Origin: Glandiceps talaboti
Taxonomy: Eukaryota > Hemichordata > Enteropneusta > Spengelidae
Direction of reading: 5' to 3'
NCBI RefSeq assembly: GCF_964340395.1
Contig: NC_135558.1
Coordinates: 10,706,001 to 10,770,000, forward strand
DNA: 64,000 nt
Made by a program: the position numbers and the translations under genes. Positions 1-11,156 of this stretch are shown here, one piece after another; position 1 is the stretch's first letter; each line of letters starts with the position of its first letter. Under the pieces are notes generated by a model. The model was not told the DNA's origin. It did no database searches and worked only from the letters and a program-made list of their open reading frames with translations.

Positions 1-1378
1 TACTTAGATAGGTAATCAGAGTTAAGAGTAAATGTAATGATTCAAGTTAATCACATCACCCAATATATATATAGTTGTGTCTGTGATCTGTACATAAATT
101 AGTTTTGTATTTCTTAAGTAGTTATTTTCAGGAGTTCAAATGCTTTATGACATGTTTCATTGCAATTTTCATTATCTTTATTAAACAATTTTCATTATTT
201 CACATATACATTTTTGTTTAAAGTGACATGTATGTATTTCATACATCAAAATGTCAAGTAACAAAAGTCAATTTGACCATACACAAATAATGCATCATTT
301 TATGACATGATAGCATAGTGACGGGAAACAGAATATATTTTTGAGATTTGGTTGACACCAAAAGTAGTTAAGTTATTGTAAGTAAAACAGCAATGATTTT
401 TCTATTTTCAGTAATGTTGCAAATATTAAATACTCTATTTATTCACGTCAGGGAGGGGGTGGGGGAACTCATTGTAACTATTAATAGGCAACTTGCAAAC
501 CCGCCATGTTGAATGTTGCATAATGGGAAATGTGATAATAAATACTGATAAATTGGTATTGTAAACAATACTGTTACATTGTTTGCAACCATGAATGGTC
601 AATTCATAGTTTACCATGACTATTGTGGGAGGTATTTTTATCGATAGCTCCAGATTAGGTATTACGATAACCGCAGATAAACCCATAGTCCTTTGCGTCT
701 GAACATACTCAGTCTGAATTGTCAGTTCCCAATTTAAAAGTTATATTTATTTGTCAAGAGAGTATTTGTCACCGTCACCAGTGTTTCTTTACCACATGAC
801 AAGTATTTAACCGTCAAAGAAACACTTGTATTAAATACTGATATTATATTCCTGGATTGTTATTTTATGATTTGATTCCCTTATGATTTCGTTCATTCAA
901 TAATAAAGATATATGTTGGAAATCAATTGCAAATGTTAAACTATCATACATGTATAGTTGTGAGATTGAATTTGCATGTGGAAAGCAATGATGGTTCCCG
1001 AAGAGCTAATCACAGGTCACTCGGGAACTTTCGGCGTATGTTTGAACACATGATATTCTTGCAAACTACAAGAGACGATGACAGAGCTTGTAATCCTCCG
1101 ACATCTCAGAACAATACCTGTTGCTAATATGTTCCTTCCTTATCTGTGCTAAGCTTCTAACTGATACCCGTAATTTTCTGTTTCATTGCAAAAAGAATAA
1201 AAAGAAATAAAAACTTGTCACGCTTAGAAACCGATGTGTGAGGGCGCCTCACCACTGCGTACCATACAGACATCCAGATGAGTGATGAAATGAATATGAA
1301 TAATTTCGCATCGCAGATATATATTTATCTTAAATTATCAAAAATCCCTTCTAAATTTTATGCTTCTGCATTAAAAAA

Positions 1379-1473
1379 TGAAGAGAAACATTTTTCAACT
1401 GTTATGTAATAAGTCGATTTCACTGCCAAAACGATTTATTACGTAACAGTTGTAAAACGTCAGTTTCTCTTCA
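1379..1473. repeat. Inverted repeat, about 40-bp arms
   Basis: The left arm (1379-1416, starting TGAAGAGAAACATTTTTCAA) pairs imperfectly with the right arm (1432-1473, ending GTTTCTCTTCA) around a short loop. A single partial arm recurs near 2075-2115. This looks like a small foldback or MITE fragment; no coding capacity. Confidence 0.6.
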
Positions 1474-1766
1474 TTGCCAATAGCTCACAGGCACTTGTTT
1501 TCCCGATACGCGATATGATATGATATCGATATTAAATATTGAGATACTTGGCCAATAACATATGAAAGGGTTAAAATATAAACACGGGTTTCTAGGATCG
1601 CGTAAGTCCACGCACAGCGAAATATAAACAAGGTTTGCCACAGAACGCAGTCACAGATAAAAATAAACAATAAATGTAAAACCTGTCAAGTTGACCAAGT
1701 TTTTCTGTCCATGGCCGGCCGGGGTGGGTGGGGGGGGGGGGTGGATTGTTCCATGGGCCAACCAAA

Positions 1767-2357
1767 AGTCTCTGATACCCCTCTGTAAAACCTTAAACAG
1801 ACTGACCGCCTACCACTTATTTCTAAAACATGCCCCCCCCCCCCCCCCCGTGGTATGTGATTATGTGATATATACGGGAGGGGGCTATATATCATAATCA
1901 CATACCACTGGTTTGACTTATGTCTAAACCTTAATACATTGGCTCAAAAGTCAACGTTACTCCCCATCCCGTCTGATTCTGCGAAATGCGAACATAAATT
2001 TAAGGTCGCCTGTACATCATTTAAACTCGATTTCTCCACAAAGGTCAAAACACGCAAAATTTCGTCTCTTCCAGTGTAAAAACGACTTATTACGTAAGAG
2101 TTGAAAAATGTGAGTTTCTTTGTATTGTCAATAGGAACACGTGTCCGGGGCTAAAGCAAATCATAGTTTATAAATTTTATAGTGGAAAACATGACCATTT
2201 GAGGGCAATTTTGGATAATGTAACATAAATCATATCTGAAAAATATATTGAAAAACGGGGTCGGGTCAACCTTCCACTGACCAACAAAAAGTCTCTGACA
2301 CCTCTCTCTGTAAAACCTTGAACAGGCTGACCGCCCACCACTTATTTCTAAATCATG
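1767..2357 (+). repeat. Diverged direct duplication
   Basis: The segment at about 1767-1835 (beginning GTCTCTGATACCCCTCTGTA) recurs at about 2287-2357 (beginning GTCTCTGACACCTCTCTCTG), with the shared stretch GACCGCC(T/C)ACCACTTATTTCTAAA. Each copy is followed by a C-rich run. It is probably an old local duplication or two copies of one dispersed element. Confidence 0.55.
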
Positions 2358-3018
2358 AACGCCTTTCCCCTCCCCTCCCTCCTGTCCTCCTTCCCCTCCC
2401 TCCTCTACATACCATAATCATGTGCAAGGACTGGTTTGACTTATATGTCTAACATATCGATATTGACAAGACAGCAGCACCATTATGTAATTAGCAACTA
2501 GTGATTTTATTTTAATAGGCTTTGTTTATTTTATTTTTTTTAAAACTTAGAAGAGAAATACACCACAACCTTAGAGAGCTTGTGATCGCCTGCCTCTCTC
2601 TTGGATGTAAACCCCCACCCCACCCCAAGTGTATATGAAACATTATGGAAGTACTGGTTCACCGCGACAGCAATGTTTATCACAAATTTTGGTAGTTGTC
2701 GAATTGCTCACACATTTTAGCTGCGGCTGTTATATCGACATCCATTTTTTTTATATTAGCTATAGAAATAAAACACTGCGCGCGTTTACAATAGCTTGTA
2801 AATAAAATGTAAAGAAAAAAGTCCAATCAGATTGATCTTGTTGATCTTTTAAGACACAAATCATTTTATAAAAATATTTTCTGTATACATGTAACTGTGT
2901 CGACTAAAAAAATATATATACTCGATGAAGAAAGTTATGTGAAAGTATCGCGCCATCTGCCGATTAATAAGTGTATTTTTTTACATAAATTTTGTAAGTG
3001 TTTACAAATATGTTAGCT

Positions 3019-3398
3019 TTATAGAAGGTAAAATGATTCAATTATCATCTGGCATGTTTCAACAGACATCCAAAATCTATACATCACAGTGAACTGGACT
3101 ACACCAATACCAACACTGCCCACCACGTCGGTTATATAATGGCGTCCTAACACTAGTCTGGACAGGATGATGGAGCTGAAGCTGATTGTCAGTACAAGTG
3201 ACGTAGATGTAGCCATGTCCAATTTTGTTGCCAGGATGCAACCCACCAATGTTGACCGTGTACTGTGTCCTGATGGGAACGACAGTCCTGCTGAATTGGC
3301 AGATATTGTGCCTAACATATCGATGGAATTCTGTCTGGGTCGAGGTCTTTTCACCAGGAACTTCAGTGTCATCACCACTACGATGTCCAAACATATAC
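3019..3398 (-). CDS. PLPP6: PLPP6-like phosphatase, exon 2 (catalytic PAP2 part)
   Basis: This last coding exon of a PAP2-superfamily integral-membrane phosphatase carries all three signature blocks: KFLVKRPRP (C1), PSGHSTR (C2) and SRLVLGRHYITD (C3), with the catalytic and phosphate-binding His and Arg residues present. The acceptor is a pyrimidine tract ending CCCCCACAG just above 3398; it joins the donor at 4993 in phase 1 to give an unbroken frame. The stop is TAA at 3019-3021. The spacing of motifs and the two-exon protein match PLPP6 (polyisoprenoid diphosphate phosphatase; PLPP7 is the alternative), which acts on presqualene and polyprenyl diphosphates at the ER or nuclear envelope. 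The exon itself is intact; the gene is broken upstream by a retrotransposon. Confidence 0.85.
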
Positions 3399-4522
3399 CT
3401 GTGGGGGAGACACAGTAATTGCAAAACACCATTACATATATTAACACGCGATGTGTTTGTTACAGCAACATGTAATGGTTGGAGGGTGTGATGGTAAACA
3501 CTTGGATGGACTGTGTACTGGTGGTGGACATTTGACAAATGAAAAATGTGTAGGAAAAATCGACCATGTAAATGACAGATTTTCCTCTAAAAGAAAAAAC
3601 GCTCAAACTTTGATGACAATATCAATCCCTCCAAAAAATCTATTCCCATGCTAACCTTTAGGTACGAATCTTGTATTTGAAAATATGACAGGCTTCTGAC
3701 ATGTATACACACAGCGCACATATGACTATGTCCATATATATATTCTCTTAAAATGGCCATATGGATGAGGATATTGAGTATTTATTTTGGATTTTTAATT
3801 CATAAAACAATTTTATCATGGCTTCCTACTTGAAAAATCAACATATGCCAAGTTCTTGTATGTAACTCAATACATTGCAAAAGATTTATAAATGTGTAAA
3901 AATTTTGTTATTGTACGTACAAAAACAAACCTTTAACATTTTGCAATGTATTCATCAGAGTTAAAATAACAGACTTTGTCGAATTGAATGTTTCACATTG
4001 ATTTTTCAAGTTGAAAGCCAAAATAAAAATGTTTTATAAATTCAAATTCAAAATAAATACCTCATTCATATGGCCGCCCCATCCATATGGCCCCGTAAAA
4101 AAGTAAAGATAATTGTTCTGGTATGTGACATTAGATAATGATATCTTTTCACATCCTTGTCATTTCAACAGTACACACAACTGACGGTACTATGTATTAG
4201 ACGTGTATATTGTCTCGTACAGGGTCACTCCCAAGATAATCGAGGACACATAACTTTCCAATTAAACTTGCGTTTGTCTTCTCCGTCATGAGACGGAAAA
4301 CAAGATTTAAAAAAATATCACATGTACACGTCATATTGATCTTTTTCGAGTAGTGATCACGAGAAGACAATACGAGTACCACCTGGTCAAATCCAGACTC
4401 TCACAGTTCCAACACACTTGTTTACGTTAAAATACGACGTGATCTAAGAAAGTCTGTCAAGAAATGCACTCTGTTGTTATGCTATTGTAGTTGTATTTAA
4501 AGACTACTTTTCGATTATCGTG

Positions 4523-4560
<38 letters not shown>

Positions 4561-4993
4561 AATCGGCTTGAATTTGCGACTAGATGTATACTTCAATGGA
4601 CTTTTTCAAGGAGAAAATACTTCGATTGTAATTCATTCTCACAAGTCAAAGATATTTTGCTACAGCTGAAAAGTACTAGTAATACGAAGAGGAGTCTAAA
4701 TAAGCGCCGCCGCAAAAAAGGCTAGTTATTTTACGACGATGAGAGGGGGCATATGTATTAAAGCGCCGTCGCAAAGAAGCAAGTCGTTTTACGATAATGC
4801 TGTATTCAGACAATCATAATAAAAGATACATAACAGTTATCCATAAGTAGTTTGGCTGGGTGTTGGGTTGATTTTTCACTAACAGAAGAATATTGTAGTT
4901 TTCGTAGTCAGTTCTAGCTACTCAGCATTTTATCTTTGGTAAGGTATATACGACGTACAATTATATGTTACATACCAAGACATCTTTACTCAC
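3399..4993 (-). other. Intron of the PLPP6-like gene
   Basis: The intron is bounded by a strong donor (CAG|GTGAGT on minus, GT at 4993-4992) and an acceptor ending ACAG at 3400-3399. It holds one copy of a hairpin MITE (3749-4098) and a 25-nt T run (about 4530-4554). I see no other gene. Confidence 0.75.
3749..4098. mobile_element. Hairpin MITE family 1, copy 1
   Basis: A non-coding element of about 350 bp with long imperfect inverted arms. The outer end reads AATGGCCATATGGATGAGG and its complement is at the right end; the centre is near TTGTACGTAC. A TA (or TTAA) flanks the ends, as in Tc1/mariner-type MITEs. Three further copies are at 19284-19630, 21722-22062 and 34048-34402. Confidence 0.75.
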
Positions 4994-5142
4994 CTGTTGC
5001 AAGATTAACCATAAACTGCTCAAGTTCAACGTCATCCGTATAGATAATCACAGTCACGGTGATGGACAACCAGAGAAGTCCGTGACCCATCATCTCTAGT
5101 ACTTTCATGAAGGGTCTTAAAGTTGCCAGTTTCGAATCCTTG

Positions 5143-5146
5143 CTAG
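5143..5146. repeat. Target-site duplication (left copy), CTAG
   Basis: CTAG lies directly outside the left LTR and is repeated at 17573-17576 outside the right LTR. A 4-bp duplication fits Ty3/gypsy integrases. The sequence is palindromic, so one base of ambiguity remains. Confidence 0.85.
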
Positions 5147-5860
5147 TGTTACAACGCTGAATTTGGTAGCTGCAACGTTGACCCGTATTCAGCGGTAAAC
5201 TTTGGACTCGCCCGGATAGCAATCTGAGAGGTACCGATTTCACGAAACAGTGCTCTGTAAAAAGAAGAAACTCACAAGGACACAAATATTACTTTTGTGT
5301 TGAATGACTTATACGATTTGCAGCATAGGGAGCTATTCGCCTCAGTTCCAGTCAATTACAGTTAATTGTCAAAGTTCTTTCAAGTAATTTCAGCTCAGCT
5401 CACAATTTCTCAAGAACCCGCTGGTATCGCTCTTCACTTCAGTCGCCAACTGACTTAGTCTCCGGAATAGCGAATTCCACAGCTACTTCAAACGCATACG
5501 TCATCAACATTTTTATTTAAAACATCGTTCATTCCGTATTACAAATATGGTTAACAAACAAATTGTTTACAACAAAAGATTCTCTCTTAACCTTATTTAG
5601 TAAATGTTTATTAATATAATTAATTCAATTCAGCAATAGCCAGTTTATTGACCCGTGCTAAATAATTCTAGCTAGACAGCTGTTGATTCAATTGGGACAC
5701 AATTTATCACTCTAAGATGACATGTGACCTCTACTCATTAGGATAGAATAACATTACTTGACCCGGCTCTGTCTCATTAATCAATGTGACCTTATCACTT
5801 GTGTCTTTTGTCAACAGAGGAATTATCAAATCTTAAATGTTTATTTTGTGACTCGTAACA
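5147..5860 (-). repeat. 3' LTR (left), 714 bp
   Basis: Bounded by TGTTAC...GTAACA on the plus strand, so it has TG...CA ends. It appears identical to 16859-17572. In element orientation it follows the polypurine tract. TTTATT motifs inside it (AATAAA on minus, e.g. near 5840) could supply the poly(A) signal. Confidence 0.95.
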
Positions 5861-5871
5861 CCATTCCCCCC
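5861..5871 (-). other. Polypurine tract
   Basis: The minus strand reads GGGGGGAATGG directly before the 3' LTR. This is the expected position and composition for the plus-strand primer of an LTR retrotransposon. Confidence 0.85.
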
Positions 5872-6737
5872 GTCAAAATATGTTTTGTCCCCAAAACACG
5901 TAACCAGCCTAATTGTAAGAGAAGCTAATTTAGGTTACAAAATATTGGGAAGAGCGAAAGTGATGGTACCGAAAGATGAAGGTCACATACTGTCAAAGAG
6001 ATTATTGAGGACAGACGAGCCCGTATAGTTTATATCATACATCAAGTCAAGTAAAGTTTGATAAATATAAAGTAAAGAAGGAATTTTTTTTTTTTTTTTT
6101 TTTAAGGTAAAAACCTGATAATCCGTAAAAATTTGGAAAGTCGGAAATGTGAAGATAGCTTAAATGCCAAAGAAATGGTAAAAGGGTTTGTTGAGATGTC
6201 GTGAGACAAAGGTTTTGTAATATCGATCAAAATTTGTTCACAAAATTCACTTATTTAGCTTAATTAACTTAATTATCTTAAATAATTCTTAATTATAAAA
6301 GGCAAAAAGAGTTGCAAAATTGTTCTTAATTGAAAATTTAAATCGTCAAAATGTTTCATGTGAACTTGTAAAAGTTCAAAACTGTCCGAGAGTCTAAGAG
6401 TTCAAATTCATTTCAACAATTAGAGTTGAAAATGTTAAGAGTTCAAAAGTTTGTGTCTTCATATAATAATATTGAGGAACTGAAAAGAAACGTCAATATG
6501 ATGACGTGAAAGTTGAAAGTAGCTCAACAACTTTGTTCCTTAAAGACATTTAAAAGTTAAAGTATTGAGATCACAACTGTCTCTCAATTTTCAGTGTGAA
6601 AGTTATCTCAATGTTCAGAGACTAAAAGTCCTTAATTAAATCTAATTAGACGTCAAAATAAAATAGGTACCATTAAAACAATTAATTGTTCATTAAATTT
6701 GATAACTGTTAACCATCAAAATTCCAGCGATTGTTCC
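5872..6737 (-). other. 3' non-coding region of the retrotransposon
   Basis: About 870 bp of AT-rich sequence between the env stop and the polypurine tract, with no open frame. It includes a run of T near 6086-6103 and many short variants of AAGTTCAAAA / AAAGTTAA on the plus strand. Function unknown; it may hold packaging or RNA-stability signals. Confidence 0.6.
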
Positions 6738-9290
6738 TTAAATTGTAAACCATGTCAAGTTCAAGGGGTCACATTTCGGAATAGAGTTTTGAGGTTGAAG
6801 TGGAGTCGCAGTTGCACTAGTCTGTCGGCTAATGTCGTTACCGTTGCTAGCGTGGATGTCTGTCGTCACACCACTTAATCTACTGTTTACGAGTCTAGCA
6901 TCTTCATGAATGAAGGGGCCCTGTAAAGGGTTGTCATGAATTGTGCAACTAGGCAAAGAGGTCATGTCCTTACTAGAATCACACTTAGGATGATCTGAAA
7001 TAGTAGGCAATATCGGGATGACATGCATTTCATGATCAATTGGACTGGCCTCAGAAGCCGTTGTCTTAACCATCAGTTTGTGCCAATATTGTTTAATGGC
7101 ACGTAGGCAGTACTTATAAGTAATCATAAATATGATACAGAGAGCAAAAATACATATTGCCTCAACAATATATTTAATATAATCGGTGTTATGTGGAGGT
7201 TCAAATGGTTTTGTAGGGGATGGGTTTGTAGATATGAACCAAGAAATTTCCTGCGCTTCAACTCTTTTGGCCAATAAGATTTGCAACGCTACACTAAAAT
7301 TTCTCATTTTCCACATCAGATATATGGACAATGCCAAGTTAACACACGATAATGCTAGGGTCACCCAAATTGAATTTGGAAACATTGTAAATACTGATGG
7401 ATCATCATTAAAGTTCATGTTCTCCTGCCGAAATTGATCCATAGGAGTAAGAAAGACTTTGGAATTATCACGAAGCATAGTGGCAGCACGATTCAAATCA
7501 ATTTTGATATCGTTTTCTGTGCTTAAAGTTTGTTTCCACTCAGTCTCTAATATTTGTACATCTGGCAATTGAACTGATGTAGGATTGTCGCTTAAGGTAG
7601 ATAATTTCAAAGTAGGAAGGGCTGTACTATATAAAGACATAAGAACCGGAATATTCAAAGTATGACTATATACGATATCATGATCTTGTTGGCAACTATT
7701 TCCCAAGGTATCTATGTAGTATTTTTTTGAGAATAGTAAACAACCGCAAGGTATCGTGATCACACAAAAATGACACTTTTCAATTTTCTGCAATATTGCA
7801 TCATTACAAGAAAGATGCCAATCTGATGAATAACCCTGAATTAATACTTGCGAATTTCGCAGCACCTGGGCTCTTTGAATGCCTGTGTGACGAACAATTA
7901 TTTGAGGATTACACCATTTCAAGACTTTAGAATGTTGATTCAATAATACTGCACGAGCACATGATGGTAAGTCTGGTTTCAAAATTGTAAGTGGTTGACA
8001 AATAAGAATGGATAAACCTTGACATGTTTGAAATTCAGCTGTTGACATTTCTAGAAAATAATCTCCATTTCGCTGTATTGCAAAATAATTTGGCAAGTTA
8101 TTTAAGACAGTAACAGATTGTGAAATCGCAGTTCCGTTTGTATTTTGTGCTACTGATGGAAAGGAAGGAATTGGCAAATGAATTACCTTAAATACATCGA
8201 AAATCAATGAATGACGACATAAAGGTACTGGAATATTGATGTAAATATTGTGGCCGTTTCTATAAAAAGTAGTTCCTTTTTGACGGTGATAATATGATGC
8301 GGTTTCGTGACACAAATGATATTGTGAATATTTTTTCTGAAAGTTGTCTTGTAACTTTTGCAGTGAATTTTCTAAAAGTTTGGAAGAGACAAATTCTGGT
8401 GGTAAATAGCCTTCCAGCAAGGTTTGCATACCAATTAAACGTTCTGTAGCTTTGGCTATTAAAACATCCAATGTACGTGATCTATCATCCAGAGCATTTA
8501 AAAGTAACATATAACGATGAAATTGATCATTTGAAAGATGATAACTATGGTCCTGTCGCTGTGTTTGTAATCGGAGTCGTTCAATGTCTGCTACTGCAAG
8601 AGTCAATTGTTCTACCGTTGAAAAAGTGTTATTGACAGAAGACCACAAATTGTCAATTCGTCGATTTGTAATCTTGAGTACGGAACTCAGGTCAGCACTA
8701 AAATGACGTAATCCTGTACGTTGATTTGCTAGTTCTTGTTCAACTGATGAAATATGACGTGCTAAAATCGAGACATCTTTCGTTGTTGCTGTTCCAAATA
8801 GAGTTTTAGAAATTTGCCCAATTATTGGCAAAATTGACCTGGTCTTTCGTTCTGAATTATAACCATTATCAAATCCCTTATTTCCATACTTGAATGATGA
8901 AAGTCGATCTAGTTCATTTAAGTAATGACGTAACTCTTTCAGCTTGTACTTTATGCGATAGTTTAACGTCTTGATGGAAGCAGAGAATTCATCACACATA
9001 GCATCAGTAATATTTAAAAGACACACCTGTTTATGCTGAAATGTTGATGTAACTTTCACAATCTCGTGTATATCCAGCCATGGAACCGCTATAGTGAGTG
9101 ACCAACTGCTAGCAGAAGCTTCAATGACTGCTACCTTTTCGAAAATCACACCATAATTTAGACGTTGTACATCATCTGTGGCCATGAAGTCATAATCCGA
9201 GTCACTTTTTGCATATAATAATGGAAAAAGCATGACATAGAAGAAGACTGTTGCCTTTAGCATTGTAAACAGAAATGTTCTCCGGTCCAT
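6738..9290 (-). CDS. env: Retrotransposon envelope-like fusion glycoprotein
   Basis: An intact 850-residue frame starting at ATG 9290. Visible parts: a hydrophobic signal sequence (about residues 5-27); a furin-type site RKTR at residues 148-151 (8849-8838), followed by a hydrophobic, glycine-containing segment like a fusion peptide; a long helical heptad-rich region after it (about 170-310); many Cys in the ectodomain; hydrophobic membrane segments at about 637-660 and 703-728; then a cytoplasmic tail of about 110 residues. This is the layout of gypsy/errantivirus envelopes and baculovirus F proteins (class I-like fusion). Two membrane segments rather than one are unusual. It would mediate membrane fusion and could allow cell-to-cell spread; no break is seen. 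Assignment rests on architecture, not on a search. Confidence 0.8.
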   Translation of the reverse strand: MDRRTFLFTMLKATVFFYVMLFPLLYAKSDSDYDFMATDDVQRLNYGVIFEKVAVIEASASSWSLTIAVPWLDIHEIVKVTSTFQHKQVCLLNITDAMCDEFSASIKTLNYRIKYKLKELRHYLNELDRLSSFKYGNKGFDNGYNSERKTRSILPIIGQISKTLFGTATTKDVSILARHISSVEQELANQRTGLRHFSADLSSVLKITNRRIDNLWSSVNNTFSTVEQLTLAVADIERLRLQTQRQDHSYHLSNDQFHRYMLLLNALDDRSRTLDVLIAKATERLIGMQTLLEGYLPPEFVSSKLLENSLQKLQDNFQKKYSQYHLCHETASYYHRQKGTTFYRNGHNIYINIPVPLCRHSLIFDVFKVIHLPIPSFPSVAQNTNGTAISQSVTVLNNLPNYFAIQRNGDYFLEMSTAEFQTCQGLSILICQPLTILKPDLPSCARAVLLNQHSKVLKWCNPQIIVRHTGIQRAQVLRNSQVLIQGYSSDWHLSCNDAILQKIEKCHFCVITIPCGCLLFSKKYYIDTLGNSCQQDHDIVYSHTLNIPVLMSLYSTALPTLKLSTLSDNPTSVQLPDVQILETEWKQTLSTENDIKIDLNRAATMLRDNSKVFLTPMDQFRQENMNFNDDPSVFTMFPNSIWVTLALSCVNLALSIYLMWKMRNFSVALQILLAKRVEAQEISWFISTNPSPTKPFEPPHNTDYIKYIVEAICIFALCIIFMITYKYCLRAIKQYWHKLMVKTTASEASPIDHEMHVIPILPTISDHPKCDSSKDMTSLPSCTIHDNPLQGPFIHEDARLVNSRLSGVTTDIHASNGNDISRQTSATATPLQPQNSIPKCDPLNLTWFTI

Positions 9291-9507
9291 GGTGATCGAT
9301 GAAGTGAGCTAATCAATGTTATCATTTAATGATGTGACCACGTAAGATATTTAAGAAATATTTACTTGTGTGATTTTGAAAGCGAGGCTGAGGATAGTCA
9401 GAAGTTATTTTACCATATAAGGTCAGAGCATGACGGATATGGAGATAACAATTTATGTGAGGTATACGAAGAATTTGAGAGATGTTCGAAATTCTAGTCA
9501 ATAGTGT

Positions 9508-10593
9508 TTATTGTCCTTTGTGAGGAAATAAATATGTGTCATCAATTGGTGGAAATAAATATGCGTTATAATATGGTGTAACATATATGTTGTCCAAAGA
9601 TGTTAAATTTAAGCAATCACAATTTTCACCATGATCTTCAGAATTTTCATATTCAGTGAATCTGCCACATTGGCTATTGTAGAACTTATAAGTGTAACGA
9701 TGTGGTTCATCCGGATTTGTAGGAAAAGTTGTAGCGGTAAAAATATCATGTGAATCTAATATGGCTTGTTGGATTCTTTTGGGGAGAGGTAATTGTGATA
9801 CAAGACGGCCGGCGTCACGTTTTGATTGTGACAATTTGATGGTACCTCCATAAAACTTTGGATTTCTTCCTAAAGAAATACAGTCTCTTATCTTAAAGAC
9901 ACATAAAGCAAACAAGTCATCTGGTTGGTTAAAATATGGAATTAGGGGTTCAAAATATGATTGTAATGATTCAGCTTTAAGCATGGAATTGAAAAGAGCC
10001 TGTGATAATTTTGTGCGCGCCTGCACACATGACATGACATATATTAATACTTCATGTGCTTTACGGAATTTTTCATCATGATTTCCAAAAGTACCTAAAC
10101 TTCGATAATTATAGCACATGAATAATGCATAACAAAGCACGTCAATTCTCAGCGAATGCCAAGGAGTATTATATTTTGAAAAATAGGCTAAGATAACCTT
10201 CAAACTATTTAGCTTGGAGTGCTCTATAGCCGTGGCGGTGACATATGTCTTCCAATGAAGATAAGGATTAGAAGGGAAATGTAAATTATAATTTTTTAAA
10301 GCATATTCGACTAAATTTGCGTGGTCATTGATAATACCTTGATATGTTACTTTATCCATATTATAAAGATACTTAATATTCCGTGGGCTGATTTCAACAC
10401 TATCCTCGAAAATGGGTGTGTAGTCTTCATTTGCAGGAGTTGCAGCTATACGTTGTAAACGTAAGAATTCTAAATCAGCTGGGTCGCAATGTTGACGTAA
10501 AGCTTCATAAAATGAATCCTCTCGTAGAAGACAATTACAATCCAGAGCTTCCATTGCCCATATTCCGTGTTCCTCGTTAAGCCAAATAGTCAT
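9508..10593 (-). CDS. Accessory ORF with SOCS-box-like motif
   Basis: A 361-residue frame (ATG at 10593) between the chromodomain frame and env. I do not recognise it as any standard retroelement gene. Residues about 85-140 look helical and weakly ankyrin-like, with N-L-V-E-Y-A-L-K followed by S-K-L-N-S-L-K-V-I-L. Residues 227-235 fit a BC box, LxxxCxxxI (L227, C231, I235), continuing KIRDCISLGR much as SOCS boxes of ASB proteins do. Residues 268-271 are LPLP, followed by P/K-R-x-x-x-A-I-L, matching a Cullin-5 box. The spacer between the two (about 36 residues) is longer than usual, and the position before the BC-box Leu is Asp rather than Thr/Ser/Pro. If real, the protein would bridge Elongin B/C and Cullin-5 to a target held by the N-terminal part. 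The Cys-rich C-terminus (CDC near 325) is unexplained. Confidence 0.6.
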   Translation of the reverse strand: MTIWLNEEHGIWAMEALDCNCLLREDSFYEALRQHCDPADLEFLRLQRIAATPANEDYTPIFEDSVEISPRNIKYLYNMDKVTYQGIINDHANLVEYALKNYNLHFPSNPYLHWKTYVTATAIEHSKLNSLKVILAYFSKYNTPWHSLRIDVLCYALFMCYNYRSLGTFGNHDEKFRKAHEVLIYVMSCVQARTKLSQALFNSMLKAESLQSYFEPLIPYFNQPDDLFALCVFKIRDCISLGRNPKFYGGTIKLSQSKRDAGRLVSQLPLPKRIQQAILDSHDIFTATTFPTNPDEPHRYTYKFYNSQCGRFTEYENSEDHGENCDCLNLTSLDNIYVTPYYNAYLFPPIDDTYLFPHKGQ

Positions 10594-11156
10594 TTTGAAA
10601 CCTCAGTATATTTAAACAGGAAGTGTTCATTCAAAGTAATGTTATCGAAATGGAAGTGTATTGCAAGTTGGAACACTAGTGACATGTATAAAATATTTAC
10701 CGTACATTAGTCAAAAATTTGTAGCCCAATATGGTAATGAAATGTGACATTGTTTTGTGACACCAGTGACAAATGAGAAAGTACAATTGGAGGACCTATT
10801 TCTTGTGATTAAAACTAGTTGTTTTTTGAGTGGTCACTTAAGAAGTACCCTTGTGGCCCCTAACACACATCGTCTGGCCAGACTGTTCAATTATTCACAC
10901 AATCACAGCTGTATTTATATCTAATTCCTTATTAGGTATAACTTGCAGAATCAATCATGAGGGTTTTCTAAATGACCACTCTTAAACATGAACTTTAAAT
11001 AATGTGATTGACTCATACGGTAAACATTTTTTGATATTTGATGACCAAATATAAGAAATGTATACATGCTATATGGTAATATTTGTTGTAAAGGATTGCA
11101 GTGATCAAACAGGTGGTTTACTGTGTCATTGTCTTTGAGTGACCTTAAGTGTATAC
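10594..11156 (-). other. Non-coding spacer inside the retrotransposon
   Basis: About 560 bp between the accessory ORF and the chromodomain frame, with no open frame or recognised signal. It could supply a splice acceptor or internal promoter for the accessory and env messages, but I cannot identify one with confidence. Confidence 0.5.

Larger units (their letters stand above)
1..3018. other. Intergenic / 3' flank of the PLPP6-like gene
   Basis: I see no convincing coding exon on either strand. Open frames here are short, and those at 1686-1901 exist only because of G and C runs (about 1731-1741 and 1832-1849). The stretch holds an inverted repeat (1379-1473), a diverged duplication (about 1767-1835 and 2287-2357) and a partial echo of the inverted repeat near 2060-2120. 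Its right end should contain the 3' UTR of the minus-strand gene ending at 3019; TTTATT at 2525-2530 (AATAAA on minus) is a possible poly(A) signal, about 490 bp past the stop. Confidence 0.5.

Noticed and set aside
1686-1901. Pair of opposite open frames
   Set aside because: They depend on poly-G and poly-C runs and have no conserved content or splice signals.
4986-5285. A 99-codon frame crossing the left LTR boundary
   Set aside because: It is a chance join of LTR sequence with the real host exon 4994-5142; only the host part is a gene.
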